64,000 bases of DNA from JAEZDP01 sp044508265. GTDB lineage: Bacteria; Acidobacteriota; Vicinamibacteria; Vicinamibacterales; Vicinamibacteraceae. Position 1 is the first letter of the stretch. Each line of letters opens with the position of its first letter. Below the pieces are notes generated by a model that was given only the letters and a program-made list of their open reading frames with translations, was not told the origin of the DNA and ran no database searches. The translations under genes were made by a program, and so were the position numbers. Shown in pieces: positions 44,467 through 53,982 of this stretch. Location: assembly GCA_044508265.1 (NCBI GenBank), contig JBIQIB010000002.1, forward strand, positions 1 to 64,000, read 5' to 3'.

Positions 44467-47400
44467 GCGGCGCCCGCATGCCGCGTGCGCCGGGTGTGAA
44501 CCCCGACGCGCCGAGCGCGGCGGCAAGCGGGTGCCCGGCGATCGGCGCCCCGTCGACCTCGGTCAGGAGCAGCCCGCCGTCGCGCGCCCGCAGCAGCGGC
44601 GACTGCGCGAGCGCCGCGGCGAGTGCCTGAACGTGGCGGCCGCGGTCCGGCTCGTGCTCGGGCAGCCAGGTGATGAGCGAAGCGGCGCCGCGCGGGATCC
44701 ACGCCGCGAGGTGGCCGTCCACGAGGACGACGTGCGCGCCGACGCTCCGGGTGGGGCCGCGGCCCGGTCCGGCGTGATCGGCGCCCGGCCACTTCAGGAG
44801 GGCCCCGTACGGATTGGCGGGGTCCGTGGCGGCCAGCACGACGGCCGTCGGCTCCTCGTCGGGCACCCGCAACGCGCGGAGCTGGTCGACCGCGGCCGGC
44901 GCGGCAAACTGCATCCCACTGAGCCCGGCGACGAAGAACCCGCGGCGGATGCGCCCGCCTTCTTCGAGCGTACGGAAGACGTCGTACACCGCCGAGAACC
45001 CGCCCGGCAGGCCTTCCGCGGCGGCCGTGTCGCGCGTCACCAGACCGTACCGCGTCAGCAGCTGCTGACCCATTGCCGCGGCCCAGTCGGTGGCGGTCAC
45101 GTCTGCCCGCGTCGGCAGGAGCGCCCAGCGACCCGCGGCCTCGGGGGGCGACTGTCGCCGCGTGCGGAAGCTGCGGCCGTCGATGCCACGCGCACGGCGC
45201 TCGCGGCTCTTCGGCGGTGCCACCAGCGCGCGCAGCGCCTGCAGCGTGTCGTTGGTCGCGAGCCCCCGCCAGACGAGCGTCCACAACGCGTCCACCGTGT
45301 CGCCGGGGAAGCCGCCGCCGACGGCGTCGTGCAGGGGCCCAAAGAACTGGGCGCCCCGTCCGCCGAGGACGTCGAGGATCCGCTGCTCGCGCTCGGGCAG
45401 CGGCTCGTCCGCCGGCGCGACGACGCCGCGCCACAGCACCGGGAGGTGATCGGTGAGGTACAGGGCGATGCGGCCGTCGCGCTCGCCGAGTGGCCCGACC
45501 CCGCACCAGACGACCTCGCCCGCCGACAGCAGCGCGTCGAGATCTGCCGGCTGATACCCGGGAAGCCGCGCCGGCAGGATGTCGCGTTCGAGGATCGAGG
45601 CGGCGATGGGCAGGCCCTGCAGTGTCTCGACGATGTCGAGCAGCGCGTCGAGGCCGCGCCGGGGCCGCCCGACACCCTGCCACTGCGTGAGCAGCCGGCC
45701 GAGCGCGGCGATGTCCACAGGCTCGACCTCGCGGCGGAGCCTCGCCAGCGACGTTCGGCGGACGGTGGCGAGCACGCCGGGCTCGCACCACTCGCGCTGG
45801 GTGCCGCCCGGGCGGAACTCGCCGTCGAGGAGGCGGCCGTCGGCCTGCAGCGACAGCAGCGCCATCCGGGCGGTGGCGACGCCGAGGCCGAACCGTGCGG
45901 CGAAGTCCTCGGTGGTGAACGGCCCGTGCGTCCTGGCGTAGCGCGACGCCAGGTCACGAAGGGCGTCGGTTACGGGTGAGAGCAGCGCATCGGGCAGACC
46001 CGGACGGAGCGGCACGCCGAGCCCGTCACGATAGCGGGCGGCGTCCTCGACGGCTGCCAGGCGCGATTCGCCGGCGACGGGGAGCCACAGGGCGCGCCGC
46101 GCCTCCACGAGTGACGCCGCGGCCGTGCGTGCGTCCACGCCGTGCGTCCGCGCCTCGAGCTCCGCCGCCGTCAGATCGCCAATCCGCAGCAGCAGGTCGT
46201 GGACCCCGTCCACCGACCGTGCCCGGTACTCCTCGGCCAGCGCCTGCAGCTGCGCCTCCGTTCGCGCGAGCGCGTCGGCGTCGAGCAGGTCGCGCAGCTC
46301 CGACGTGCCGATGAGCGCCCGCAGGTGCGTCTGGTCGATGCTGAGCGCCTGCGCCCGCCGTTCCGCGAGCGGCGCGTCGCCGTCGTACAGGTAATTGGCG
46401 ACGTACCCATTCAGCAGCGACGCGGCAAACGGCGAAGGCACCGCGGTGTCGGCGTGCGCCACGCGGAGCGACCGCCGCTCGAGCGCCTCGAGCGTGGCCA
46501 CGAGCGCCGGCATGTCGAACACGTCGCGCAGGCACTCGCGATAGGTCTCGAGCAGGATCGGGAACGAGCCGTACTTCGCGGCGACGCCGAGCAGGTCGTG
46601 CGCACGCTTGCGCTGCTGCCACAACGGCGCGCGGCGGCCGGGCCGGCGGCGCGGGAGCAGCAGGGCGCGACCGGCGCACTCGCGGAAGCGGGCCGCGAAC
46701 AGCGCCGTGCTGCCGAGTTGCCGCAGCACCAGCCCTTCGACCTCGTCGGATGCAGGCAGCAGCCACTCCGGCGGGGGCGGCTCGTCCATGTCCGGCACCC
46801 GCACGACGAACCCGTCGTCGGTCCACATGGTCTCGACGTCGAGGCCGAGCTGCTCGCGCAGGCGGGCCATGACGGCCATCGCCCAGGGCGCCAGCACCTG
46901 GCCGCCGAGCGGGGAGAGCAGGCACAGCCGCCAGTCGCCGAGCTCGTCGCGGCACCGTTCGATGACGATGGTGCGGTCGTCGGGCACGGCCTCCGTGGCG
47001 TCGTCCTGCGACGCCAGGTACGCGAGGAGGTTCGTCGCGGCGGTGTCGCCGAGGTCGTGATGGGTCACGAGCCGCTGCTGCGCAGCCTCCGGTGGCTCAC
47101 GCCGCAGCTGGCGCACGAGGGCGCCTATCGCCTGGCCGAACTCGAGCGGGCGGCCGGGCCCGTCGCCCTTCCAGAACGGCATCTTGCCGGGTTCGCCGGG
47201 CGCCGGCGTGACGAGCACGCGGTCGTGGGTGATCTCCTCGATGCGCCACGTGGACGCGCCGAGCAGGAACGTCTCGCCGGGCTTGCTTTCGAACACCATC
47301 TCTTCGTCGAGCTCGCCGACCCGGGCGGCGGTGGCCGGCGCGCCTGCGAGGAAGACGCCGTACAGGCCGCGATCCGGAATCGTCCCGGCGTTGGCGACCG

Positions 47401-49087
47401 CCACGCGCTTCGCCCCCTGGCGGGCCGTCAGGCGTCCGGCGAGCCGGTCCCAGGTCAGGCGCGGGCGCAGCTCGGCGAATTCGTCCGAGGGATAACGGCC
47501 AGACAGCATGTCGAGCACGCCGTCGAAGACCATGCGGTCGAGCGCGGCGAAGGGGGCAGCCTGGCGCACGCGCGCGAAGAGCGCGTCCACGTGCCAGTCG
47601 TCCATGGCGACCATCGCCACGATCTGCTGCGCCAGCACGTCGAGCGGGTTGCGCGGGTAGCGCGTCGCCTCGACGCGTCCCTCCCGCATGGCGCGCGTGA
47701 CGGCAGCGCAGGCCAGCAGGTCGCCGCGGTACTTCGGGAAGATCACGCCGCTGCTCACGGCGTCCACCTGGTGGCCCGCCCGCCCGATGCGCTGCAGCCC
47801 GCTCGCGACGGACGGCGGCGCCTCGATCTGCACCACGAGGTCCACGGCGCCCATGTCGATGCCGAGTTCGAGCGACGACGTGCAGGCCAGGCCGCGCAGG
47901 CGGCCGGCCTTCAGCGCGTCTTCGATCTCGACGCGCTGCGTCCTGGCGAGCGACCCGTGATGCGCACGCACCAGCGGCTCGCCGGCGAGCTCGTTCAGGG
48001 CGGCCGCGAGCCGTTCGGCCAGGCGCCGGCTGTTGACGAACAGCAGCGTCGACCGATGCGCGCGCACGAGCTCGAGCAGCCGCGGATGGATGGCCGTCCA
48101 GATGGACGGCGTCGAGGGGCCCTGGGCCGCCGGGCCGCTCGGAATGGGCTCGGGCACCGTCATGCGGGCCATGTCCTCGACGGGCACCTCGATGCGCAGC
48201 GCCAGCTGGCGTGCGCGTCCGGCGTCCACGATGGTGACGGGGCGCTGCACACCGCCGGGCGTGCTGGCCGCTGTGAACTCGTCGTGCACCTCACGGACGG
48301 CCGTGTCTTCGCCGCCGTCGCCCAGCTCCGCGCCGTTCTGCGCAGCGGGCCGTGCAGGTCCGGCCGCATCCGCGACCGCATTCGCGCCAGCGTCCCCGCC
48401 CGCGGCGGTGCGCCCGCCGCCGGCGGGGGGTGGCAGCGTGCCGCCGAGGAAGCGTGCGACCTCGTCGAGCGGGCGTTGGGTCGCCGAAAGGCCGATCCGC
48501 TGCACCGGCTGCCGGACGATGGCCTCGAGGCGCTCCAGCGACAAGGCCAGGTGCGCGCCGCGCTTGGTGGCGACGAGCGCGTGGATCTCGTCCACGATGA
48601 CCGTGTCCACCGACCGCAGCGTCTCGCGTGCGTTCGACGTCAGCAGCAGGAACAGCGACTCCGGCGTCGTGATCAGGATGTCAGGGGGGTGCCGCTGCTG
48701 ACGCGCGCGTTCGGCCGGCGGGGTGTCGCCCGTGCGGATGCCCACGGTCGGCACGAGGTGCGGCGTGTCCGTCTCGCGCGCGAGCCGCGTGATGCCCGCG
48801 AGCGGCGCCCGCAGGTTGCGCTCGACGTCCACGGCGAGCGCCTTGAGCGGCGACACGTACAGCACGCGGCAGCGGCGCGCCCGCTCGGGCGGCGGGTCGA
48901 AGAGCACCCGGTGCAGGCTCCAGAGGAACGCGGCGAGCGTCTTCCCGCTGCCCGTCGGCGCCAGCAGCAGCACCGACTCGCCCCGCGCGATGGGCGGCCA
49001 CCCGCGCGTCTGCGCGGCGGTCGGCGAACCGAACGACTCGTGGAACCAGCGGCGCACGAGCGGGTGGAAGGGCGCGAGGGGACCCAC
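44459..49087 (-). CDS. lhr: Large helicase Lhr, ATP-dependent DNA helicase
   Basis: A 1542-residue superfamily 2 helicase. GTG 49087 starts the protein; no ribosome site is seen, and TACCCT lies 7 bases before it. Motif I is APTGSGKT (43-50), motif Ia YVSPLKALAVD, motif II VDEIHAL, motif III LSATQRP, and motif VI QRIGRAGHQ. A low-complexity Ala/Gly insert (about residues 225-265) interrupts the first RecA domain. Long winged-helix and Lhr C-terminal regions follow. Lhr unwinds DNA and RNA:DNA hybrids in repair; the nei gene follows with 8 bases of overlap, suggesting joint base-damage repair. Confidence 0.93.
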   Translation of the reverse strand: MGPLAPFHPLVRRWFHESFGSPTAAQTRGWPPIARGESVLLLAPTGSGKTLAAFLWSLHRVLFDPPPERARRCRVLYVSPLKALAVDVERNLRAPLAGITRLARETDTPHLVPTVGIRTGDTPPAERARQQRHPPDILITTPESLFLLLTSNARETLRSVDTVIVDEIHALVATKRGAHLALSLERLEAIVRQPVQRIGLSATQRPLDEVARFLGGTLPPPAGGGRTAAGGDAGANAVADAAGPARPAAQNGAELGDGGEDTAVREVHDEFTAASTPGGVQRPVTIVDAGRARQLALRIEVPVEDMARMTVPEPIPSGPAAQGPSTPSIWTAIHPRLLELVRAHRSTLLFVNSRRLAERLAAALNELAGEPLVRAHHGSLARTQRVEIEDALKAGRLRGLACTSSLELGIDMGAVDLVVQIEAPPSVASGLQRIGRAGHQVDAVSSGVIFPKYRGDLLACAAVTRAMREGRVEATRYPRNPLDVLAQQIVAMVAMDDWHVDALFARVRQAAPFAALDRMVFDGVLDMLSGRYPSDEFAELRPRLTWDRLAGRLTARQGAKRVAVANAGTIPDRGLYGVFLAGAPATAARVGELDEEMVFESKPGETFLLGASTWRIEEITHDRVLVTPAPGEPGKMPFWKGDGPGRPLEFGQAIGALVRQLRREPPEAAQQRLVTHHDLGDTAATNLLAYLASQDDATEAVPDDRTIVIERCRDELGDWRLCLLSPLGGQVLAPWAMAVMARLREQLGLDVETMWTDDGFVVRVPDMDEPPPPEWLLPASDEVEGLVLRQLGSTALFAARFRECAGRALLLPRRRPGRRAPLWQQRKRAHDLLGVAAKYGSFPILLETYRECLRDVFDMPALVATLEALERRSLRVAHADTAVPSPFAASLLNGYVANYLYDGDAPLAERRAQALSIDQTHLRALIGTSELRDLLDADALARTEAQLQALAEEYRARSVDGVHDLLLRIGDLTAAELEARTHGVDARTAAASLVEARRALWLPVAGESRLAAVEDAARYRDGLGVPLRPGLPDALLSPVTDALRDLASRYARTHGPFTTEDFAARFGLGVATARMALLSLQADGRLLDGEFRPGGTQREWCEPGVLATVRRTSLARLRREVEPVDIAALGRLLTQWQGVGRPRRGLDALLDIVETLQGLPIAASILERDILPARLPGYQPADLDALLSAGEVVWCGVGPLGERDGRIALYLTDHLPVLWRGVVAPADEPLPEREQRILDVLGGRGAQFFGPLHDAVGGGFPGDTVDALWTLVWRGLATNDTLQALRALVAPPKSRERRARGIDGRSFRTRRQSPPEAAGRWALLPTRADVTATDWAAAMGQQLLTRYGLVTRDTAAAEGLPGGFSAVYDVFRTLEEGGRIRRGFFVAGLSGMQFAAPAAVDQLRALRVPDEEPTAVVLAATDPANPYGALLKWPGADHAGPGRGPTRSVGAHVVLVDGHLAAWIPRGAASLITWLPEHEPDRGRHVQALAAALAQSPLLRARDGGLLLTEVDGAPIAGHPLAAALGASGFTPGARGMRAPHA

Positions 49088-49094
49088 TGCAGGT

Positions 49095-49100
49095 AGGGTA
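49095..49100 (-). promoter_or_regulatory. Candidate -10 box of lhr-nei operon, leaderless layout
   Basis: On the minus strand TACCCT lies 7 bases before the lhr GTG, with no Shine-Dalgarno between them. Confidence 0.4.
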
Positions 49101-49156
49101 GACTAGTCGGTCGAGGCCCATGAGGTCATCGGCCTCATCCTGGAGGGAATGCATAC

Positions 49157-49411
49157 ATGAGTGACGCCGGCGAAGGGCTCGTCGACGCCGAGGCCCGACT
49201 ACAAGAACAGCTGGATGCCCGCGAGCACGAGCGGCGTCGCCGGGGCCTTGCCGCGGGGGTCGACCCCGAGAAGCTCCGTGCGCACGAGTCGCTGCGGCTT
49301 GCAAAGGCCGAACTGACGCGCCAGCTCGACACCACGCAGCACGCCGTCCGCAAGGCGCAGCTCGAAGCGGCCGTCGCCGAGATCGATCGCCGTATGGCGG
49401 AGCTTCAGTAG
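49157..49411 (+). CDS. Small coiled-coil protein
   Basis: An 84-residue, highly charged helical protein (EARLQEQLDAREHERRRRG, LRLAKAELTRQLDTTQHAV, AAVAEIDRRMAEL) likely to form a coiled coil. A GGAGGG ribosome site about ten bases before ATG 49157 supports it as a real gene. No known family; it sits between lhr (divergent) and the phosphatidylcholine synthase gene. Confidence 0.62.
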   Translation: MSDAGEGLVDAEARLQEQLDAREHERRRRGLAAGVDPEKLRAHESLRLAKAELTRQLDTTQHAVRKAQLEAAVAEIDRRMAELQ

Positions 49412-49462
49412 ACCCAGTCCATTCGGTGCGTCGGTCGTCCGGCGCCTCCCAGCCTCACGCGT

Positions 49463-50236
49463 ATGCCGCCAGCCTCCGCCCACGTCATCTGGCGCGTGGT
49501 GGCGGCCCACGCCGTCCATGCCTACACGGCCAGCGGGGTGCTCCTGGCCGCGCTCGCCACGATGGCGGCGCTCGCCGGCGACGTGCGCATGGCCCTCGCC
49601 TGGCTCGCGGTCGCCGTCTTCGTGGACGCCACCGACGGTGCCCTTGCACGCCTCGCGCGTGTCGACAGATACGCGCCCGGCATTGATGGCGCCCGCCTCG
49701 ACGACATCGTCGACTACCTGACCTACGTCGCCGTCCCGGTGCTCGTGGCCTGGCAGGCCGGGGCGCTGCCCCGAACGTGGGCGTGGCTGCCTGCCGGTGC
49801 CGTGCTGCTGTCGAGCGCCTTCGGCTTCGCCCGTGCCGACGCGAAGACCACCGACCATTTCTTCACCGGCTTTCCCTCGTACTGGAACATCGTCGTCGTC
49901 TACGGGCTGGCGTGGCAGTGGCGGCCGGAGACGTTCGCGCTGATCCTGCTCGCGTTCGCGGCCGGGGTGTTCATCCCGGTGCGGTACGTCTACCCGTCGC
50001 GCACCTCGACATGGCAGGGGCTCACGCTCGTCCTGACGACGCTGTGGGGCGTGCAGGTGCTGCTGATGATCGCGTGGATCGACGCCGCCCCGGGCTGGCT
50101 GCTGTGGAGCGCGTGGATCTATCCGGTCTACTACGTCGCGCTGTCGGTGATGCTCGACCGCCGGCGGCGCCGGGGGCTCGACGCCGTCACCAGGCGCCGA
50201 GCCAGGCCTTCAACGCCGCCTGTTGGCCGGCCGTGA
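49463..50236 (+). CDS. pcs: Phosphatidylcholine synthase (CDP-alcohol phosphatidyltransferase)
   Basis: A 257-residue multi-pass membrane enzyme. The CDP-alcohol phosphotransferase motif is clear in DATDGALARLARVDRYAP then GIDGARLDDIVDYLTYV, where the Asp residues bind metal and CDP. The lead HAVHAYTASGVLLAALATMAAL and the DDIVDYLTYVAVPVLV segment match bacterial Pcs, which joins choline to CDP-diacylglycerol to give phosphatidylcholine. About seven or eight membrane segments follow. The C-terminus overlaps the convergent M61 peptidase gene by 50 bases, so the last residues (RRRARPSTPPVGRP) may be less constrained. Confidence 0.82.
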   Translation: MPPASAHVIWRVVAAHAVHAYTASGVLLAALATMAALAGDVRMALAWLAVAVFVDATDGALARLARVDRYAPGIDGARLDDIVDYLTYVAVPVLVAWQAGALPRTWAWLPAGAVLLSSAFGFARADAKTTDHFFTGFPSYWNIVVVYGLAWQWRPETFALILLAFAAGVFIPVRYVYPSRTSTWQGLTLVLTTLWGVQVLLMIAWIDAAPGWLLWSAWIYPVYYVALSVMLDRRRRRGLDAVTRRRARPSTPPVGRP

Positions 50237-51998
50237 CGTTCGGCCGCAGGCGCAGGCGCCAGGCGTTGCCGGGGTCGGCCGCGAAGGTCACCGGCAGGCG
50301 CAGCAGCTTGCCCCGCCGCGCGACGAGCACCTCGGCCTGACGTGACGGCGGGTACTGCAGCAGGCGGCGGTTCCACTGGTCGGCTGGCACCCGGTAGTCG
50401 TCGATGGCCAGAATCTCGTCGTCCACATTGAACCCGGCGTCGTGACCCGGTGTGCCGCGCACCACGCGCGTCACGACGAGCCGCCCCCCGTCGTCGCGCG
50501 TCTCGAGGCCCAGCCATCCGCGCGACAGGTTCGCGTCGGCGGGCGCGAACTGGAGGCCGAACGTCTCGAGCAGCGGCGTGTAGTCGAGTTCGTCCGTGCC
50601 GTCGACGGCGCTGGCCAGCCACGGACCCTGGTCGCTCCCGGCCACCTCGCTGACGACGGCGCGCAGGTCGTCTTCGGTGAACCCCGCCTCTCCAGCGAAG
50701 CGCTCGTACAGCCGCCGCATCACGTCGTCGAGCGACCGTGTGTGGCCAGACGCCGCACGGATGCGCGCGTCGAGCAGCGCAGCGATGACGGCGCCCTTCG
50801 TGTAGTAGCTGACGGCCGTGTTCCGCGTGTTCTCGTCGGGGCGGTAGTACTTGATCCACGCGTCGAAGGAGGCCTGCCCGACAGACTGCACCTCACGCCC
50901 CGGCGTGGTCTGCAGCGTCCTGATCTCTTCGGAGAGGAAGGCCAGGTACTCGGGCGGCGATGCGAGTCCGGCGCGTCGGACGAGCAGGTCGCCGTAGTAG
51001 CTCGTGAAGCCTTCCGCGACCCAGAGGCTGGGCGTGTAGTTCTCGCGCTCGTAGTCGAACGGCCCAAGGGCACGCGGGCGCAGCCGCTTGATGTTCCAGA
51101 CGTGGAAGAGCTCGTGGCTCACGAGGTTCAGCCAGTTGAGGTAATCCTGCCGTGTGCCCATCGCCCAGCGGCTGGTCATCAGCACCGTCGAGTTCGCGTG
51201 CTCCAGTCCGCCGCCTGCCTCCGAGATGACGTTGAGAAACACGTACCGCTCGTACGGCAGCGATCCCCAGAGCTCGCGGTGCGCCCGGACGATGGCCGCG
51301 ACGTCAGTGGCGGCGCGCGCGCCATCCCAGCTGGCCTCTTCGTTGACGTTCACCAGCAGGTGGGGTACCCCGTCCACGTCGAACTCGTGTATGGCGGGCG
51401 AGCCGGCGACGATGGGGCTGTCGACGAGCACGTCGAAGCTGGCGGCGCGAAAGGGATCGTCGGCCGAGCCGGTGCCCGGCATGCCCGACACCGCCGTCTG
51501 CCAGCGCTCAGGCAGGGTCAGGTCCACGAGGTGCGGGCGCTGCAGTCCGTCCACCAGCGTGAGGAACGTGGGTGCGCCGTTCAGCAGCGCGAAGCCGTCC
51601 TCGATCCAGTTGGTGCGCACCGACATCTCGCGCCCGTACACGCGATAGCGGACGGTGACGCGTGGCTGGCCGCCGGTCGGAATCCGCCAGCGGTTCTTCG
51701 CCGTCTTCTCGACGCCCTGCGACGACGCGCCCGAGGCGCTGGCCACCTCGACGCCTTCCACGTGGCGCGCGTACTCGCGCACCAGGTACGACCCGGGCGT
51801 CCACACGGCCATCATCAGATCGACGTGCGGCGCGCCCCCGGTCGGATAGGACGCCTCGACCTCGACGTAATGCGTCGACGGCGACGGAAATCGCAGCGAA
51901 TATCGGATGGCCTGGGCCTCGGCCGTCGGTTGAGCGGAAGCAGTCATGGCGAGCACGAGCACGGTCGGGATGGCCAGCGCGGCGGCAAGATGGTTCAT
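50187..51998 (-). CDS. M61-family metallopeptidase with PDZ domain
   Basis: A 603-residue secreted peptidase with a signal peptide (AALAIPTVLVLAMTASAQ). After a beta-rich N-terminal domain (YVEVEASYPTGG, LMMAVWTPGSYLVREYARHV, typical of M61 glycyl aminopeptidases), the active site is VSHELFHVWNIKRLRP (HExxH, about residues 292-297), with a downstream LWVAEGFTSYYGDLL supplying the third zinc ligand. A PDZ domain lies near the C-terminus (GWLGLETRDDGG, VVRGTPGHDAGFNVDDEILAID). It cleaves N-terminal residues from small substrates in the periplasm. Confidence 0.92.
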   Translation of the reverse strand: MNHLAAALAIPTVLVLAMTASAQPTAEAQAIRYSLRFPSPSTHYVEVEASYPTGGAPHVDLMMAVWTPGSYLVREYARHVEGVEVASASGASSQGVEKTAKNRWRIPTGGQPRVTVRYRVYGREMSVRTNWIEDGFALLNGAPTFLTLVDGLQRPHLVDLTLPERWQTAVSGMPGTGSADDPFRAASFDVLVDSPIVAGSPAIHEFDVDGVPHLLVNVNEEASWDGARAATDVAAIVRAHRELWGSLPYERYVFLNVISEAGGGLEHANSTVLMTSRWAMGTRQDYLNWLNLVSHELFHVWNIKRLRPRALGPFDYERENYTPSLWVAEGFTSYYGDLLVRRAGLASPPEYLAFLSEEIRTLQTTPGREVQSVGQASFDAWIKYYRPDENTRNTAVSYYTKGAVIAALLDARIRAASGHTRSLDDVMRRLYERFAGEAGFTEDDLRAVVSEVAGSDQGPWLASAVDGTDELDYTPLLETFGLQFAPADANLSRGWLGLETRDDGGRLVVTRVVRGTPGHDAGFNVDDEILAIDDYRVPADQWNRRLLQYPPSRQAEVLVARRGKLLRLPVTFAADPGNAWRLRLRPNVTAGQQAALKAWLGAW

Positions 51999-52033
51999 GG
52001 GGCTCTGTTAAGATCGGCATCGGAGGACGTTCG

Positions 52034-52249
52034 ATGCGCCTGGCAGGTATCGTACTCGTTGTGGCCGGCGTCCTGGCGCTCGCCTACGGCGGTTTCACCT
52101 ACACCACCCGCGAACAGATCGTGGACATCGGCCCGATCGAAGCGACGGCCGAGACCGAGAAGACCGTGCCGCTGCCGCCGCTCGTCGGCGCCGCTGCGCT
52201 GATCGGCGGCATTGCGCTGCTGGTGGCCTCCGGACGCCGCAGGGCGTAG
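52034..52249 (+). CDS. Small two-helix membrane protein
   Basis: A 71-residue protein with GGAGGA in front of ATG 52034. Two membrane segments are visible (LAGIVLVVAGVLALAYGGF; LVGAAALIGGIALLVAS), ending in GRRRA. Size and layout resemble the small DUF3185-type proteins. A TAAGAT box 20 bases upstream may be the promoter. It precedes the kinase gene by 5 bases and is probably co-transcribed with it. Confidence 0.65.
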   Translation: MRLAGIVLVVAGVLALAYGGFTYTTREQIVDIGPIEATAETEKTVPLPPLVGAAALIGGIALLVASGRRRA

Positions 52250-52254
52250 CGCTC

Positions 52255-53979
52255 GTGCTCACCCCCGGGGCTCTCTTCGAGCGGCGATACGAGATCGTCG
52301 AGTTGCTCGCCCGCGGGGGAATGGGCGCCGTCTACAGGGCGCGCCGCACCGTGCTCGGCGACGACGTCGCGATCAAGGTGCTCACCGCGCCGCACGACGA
52401 GGCGCTGCGCGAGCGCTTCCTGCGCGAGAGCCGTGCGGCCGCCCAGCTTCGGCATCCCCACATCGTCTCGATCCTCGACTACGACGTCGACGCCGAGGGC
52501 CATCCGTACATGGTGATGGAGTACCTCAACGGCCCGAGCCTGATGCAGCGGCTCGCCGTCGACCGGCGCCTCCCGCTCGACGAGGTGCTGCGCGTCGTGC
52601 CGACGATCTGCAGCGCGCTGCAGGCGGCGCATGGCGCGGGCATCGTCCATCGCGACATCAAGCCGGGCAACGTCGTGGGCCACGAGTATGCGTCGGGCGA
52701 GTTCGTTTACAAGCTGGTGGACTTCGGTCTGGCGCACCTGCGCGCGACGGGTGACGACCAGCGCCTGACGAGGGCGCACGACTTCCTGGGCACCGTGACG
52801 TATGCGCCGCCCGAGCAGCTGCGCGGGCAGCCGACCGACCCGCGGTCCGATCTCTACAGCCTGGCCGCGATGGTCTACGAGCTGCTCACCGGACAGCCGC
52901 CCTTTACGCATCCCGAGCCGCTCGTCGTCGTCACGCGTCACCTGACGGCTCCGCCGCGCCCGCTGCGCGAGCTGGTGGCGGACGTACCGGCCGCTGTGGA
53001 AGAGGTCGTCCTGCGCGCGCTCGCAAAGTCGCCTGACGACAGGTTCCCGTCGGTCGAGGCCTTCGCCGCCGCGCTCTGCGACGGCGCGTCACGCGACGCA
53101 GCGCGGCCAGCGGTCGCGGGAGTGACGGATCACACGTCCGACGCTGCCGCGCGTGCGCTGCCCGTCGTGGGCCAGTACCAGCTCGAGCGCCCGCTCGCGG
53201 CAGGCCGTCTCGGCAGCCACGTCTATCTGGGCCGGCACGCGACGATGCAGACGCCGGTCGCCGTACGCGTGCTGCGGCGCGACGACGTCACGGACTGGGC
53301 GGCTGCGCGCGAGCGGTTCCTGCGCGAGGCGCGTGCCATGCAGGTGGTGCACCCGAGCATCCTCCAGGTACGCGACCTCGGCGAGACCGACGAGCTGCTG
53401 TTCCTCGTCACCGACTTCATCGAGGGTGACAGCGTGGCCGAGCGGCTCGCCCGCGAGGGGCCGCTGGCCCTGCCCCTGCTGCACCGCTTCGCCGCGCAAC
53501 TCGCGGACGCCGTCGCGGCGCTCCACCGGCGCGGGTCCTTCGTCTGCGGCATCAGCCCGTACACGACCCGGATCCTGCACGACGCGGACGGCGACCGTGT
53601 GCTCGTGTCGTCGGGCGGCATCAGCCAGGTGCAGGACCTGCTGGCCACGCTCAGCGACGCCGCACTGCGGGGCGAGGCGATCACGCACTCGGAGTTGCCG
53701 TTCGTCGCGCCCGAGGTGCTGATGGGCGACCAGCCGTCCGCGGCGGGCGACCTGTTCACCGTCGGCGCGCTCGTCTACTACATGGCGACGGGCTCCGCGC
53801 CATACGTCGGCGGATCCTTACCCGAACTGATGGGCGCCATGCTGCGGACGCGTCCCGAGCCGCTCGGCGCCCTGCGCGAGGACGTCCCGCCGCCCTTCAG
53901 CGACGCGATCATGGCGTGTCTGTCGCCGCTGCCCGCGGAGCGCCCACCCGACGCGCGCGCGCTCGCGATGAGGATGTAG
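52255..53979 (+). CDS. Serine/threonine protein kinase with tandem pseudokinase
   Basis: A 574-residue protein with two kinase folds. The first (about 10-270) is a complete Hanks-type kinase: ARGGMGAVYRAR glycine loop, VAIKVL lysine, IVHRDIKPGN (Asp134), LVDFGLAHL (Asp156) and GTVTYAPPEQL. The second (about 305-570) keeps the fold (GQYQLERPLAAGRLG, VYLGRHA, LFLVTDFIEGDSV, APEVLMGDQPS) but lacks the catalytic residues: the lysine is arginine (VAVRVL, about 338), the HRD region reads VCGISPYTTRIL and DFG reads VSSGGIS. The second copy is therefore a pseudokinase, likely regulatory. No transmembrane segment or sensor is seen. GTG 52255 is used. Confidence 0.93.
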   Translation: MLTPGALFERRYEIVELLARGGMGAVYRARRTVLGDDVAIKVLTAPHDEALRERFLRESRAAAQLRHPHIVSILDYDVDAEGHPYMVMEYLNGPSLMQRLAVDRRLPLDEVLRVVPTICSALQAAHGAGIVHRDIKPGNVVGHEYASGEFVYKLVDFGLAHLRATGDDQRLTRAHDFLGTVTYAPPEQLRGQPTDPRSDLYSLAAMVYELLTGQPPFTHPEPLVVVTRHLTAPPRPLRELVADVPAAVEEVVLRALAKSPDDRFPSVEAFAAALCDGASRDAARPAVAGVTDHTSDAAARALPVVGQYQLERPLAAGRLGSHVYLGRHATMQTPVAVRVLRRDDVTDWAAARERFLREARAMQVVHPSILQVRDLGETDELLFLVTDFIEGDSVAERLAREGPLALPLLHRFAAQLADAVAALHRRGSFVCGISPYTTRILHDADGDRVLVSSGGISQVQDLLATLSDAALRGEAITHSELPFVAPEVLMGDQPSAAGDLFTVGALVYYMATGSAPYVGGSLPELMGAMLRTRPEPLGALREDVPPPFSDAIMACLSPLPAERPPDARALAMRM

Positions 53980-53982
53980 CGG

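Noticed and set aside
46142..49096. A 984-residue plus-strand frame over lhr
   Set aside because: It is antisense to a clear helicase and shows only Arg/Ala/Gly-rich nonsense.
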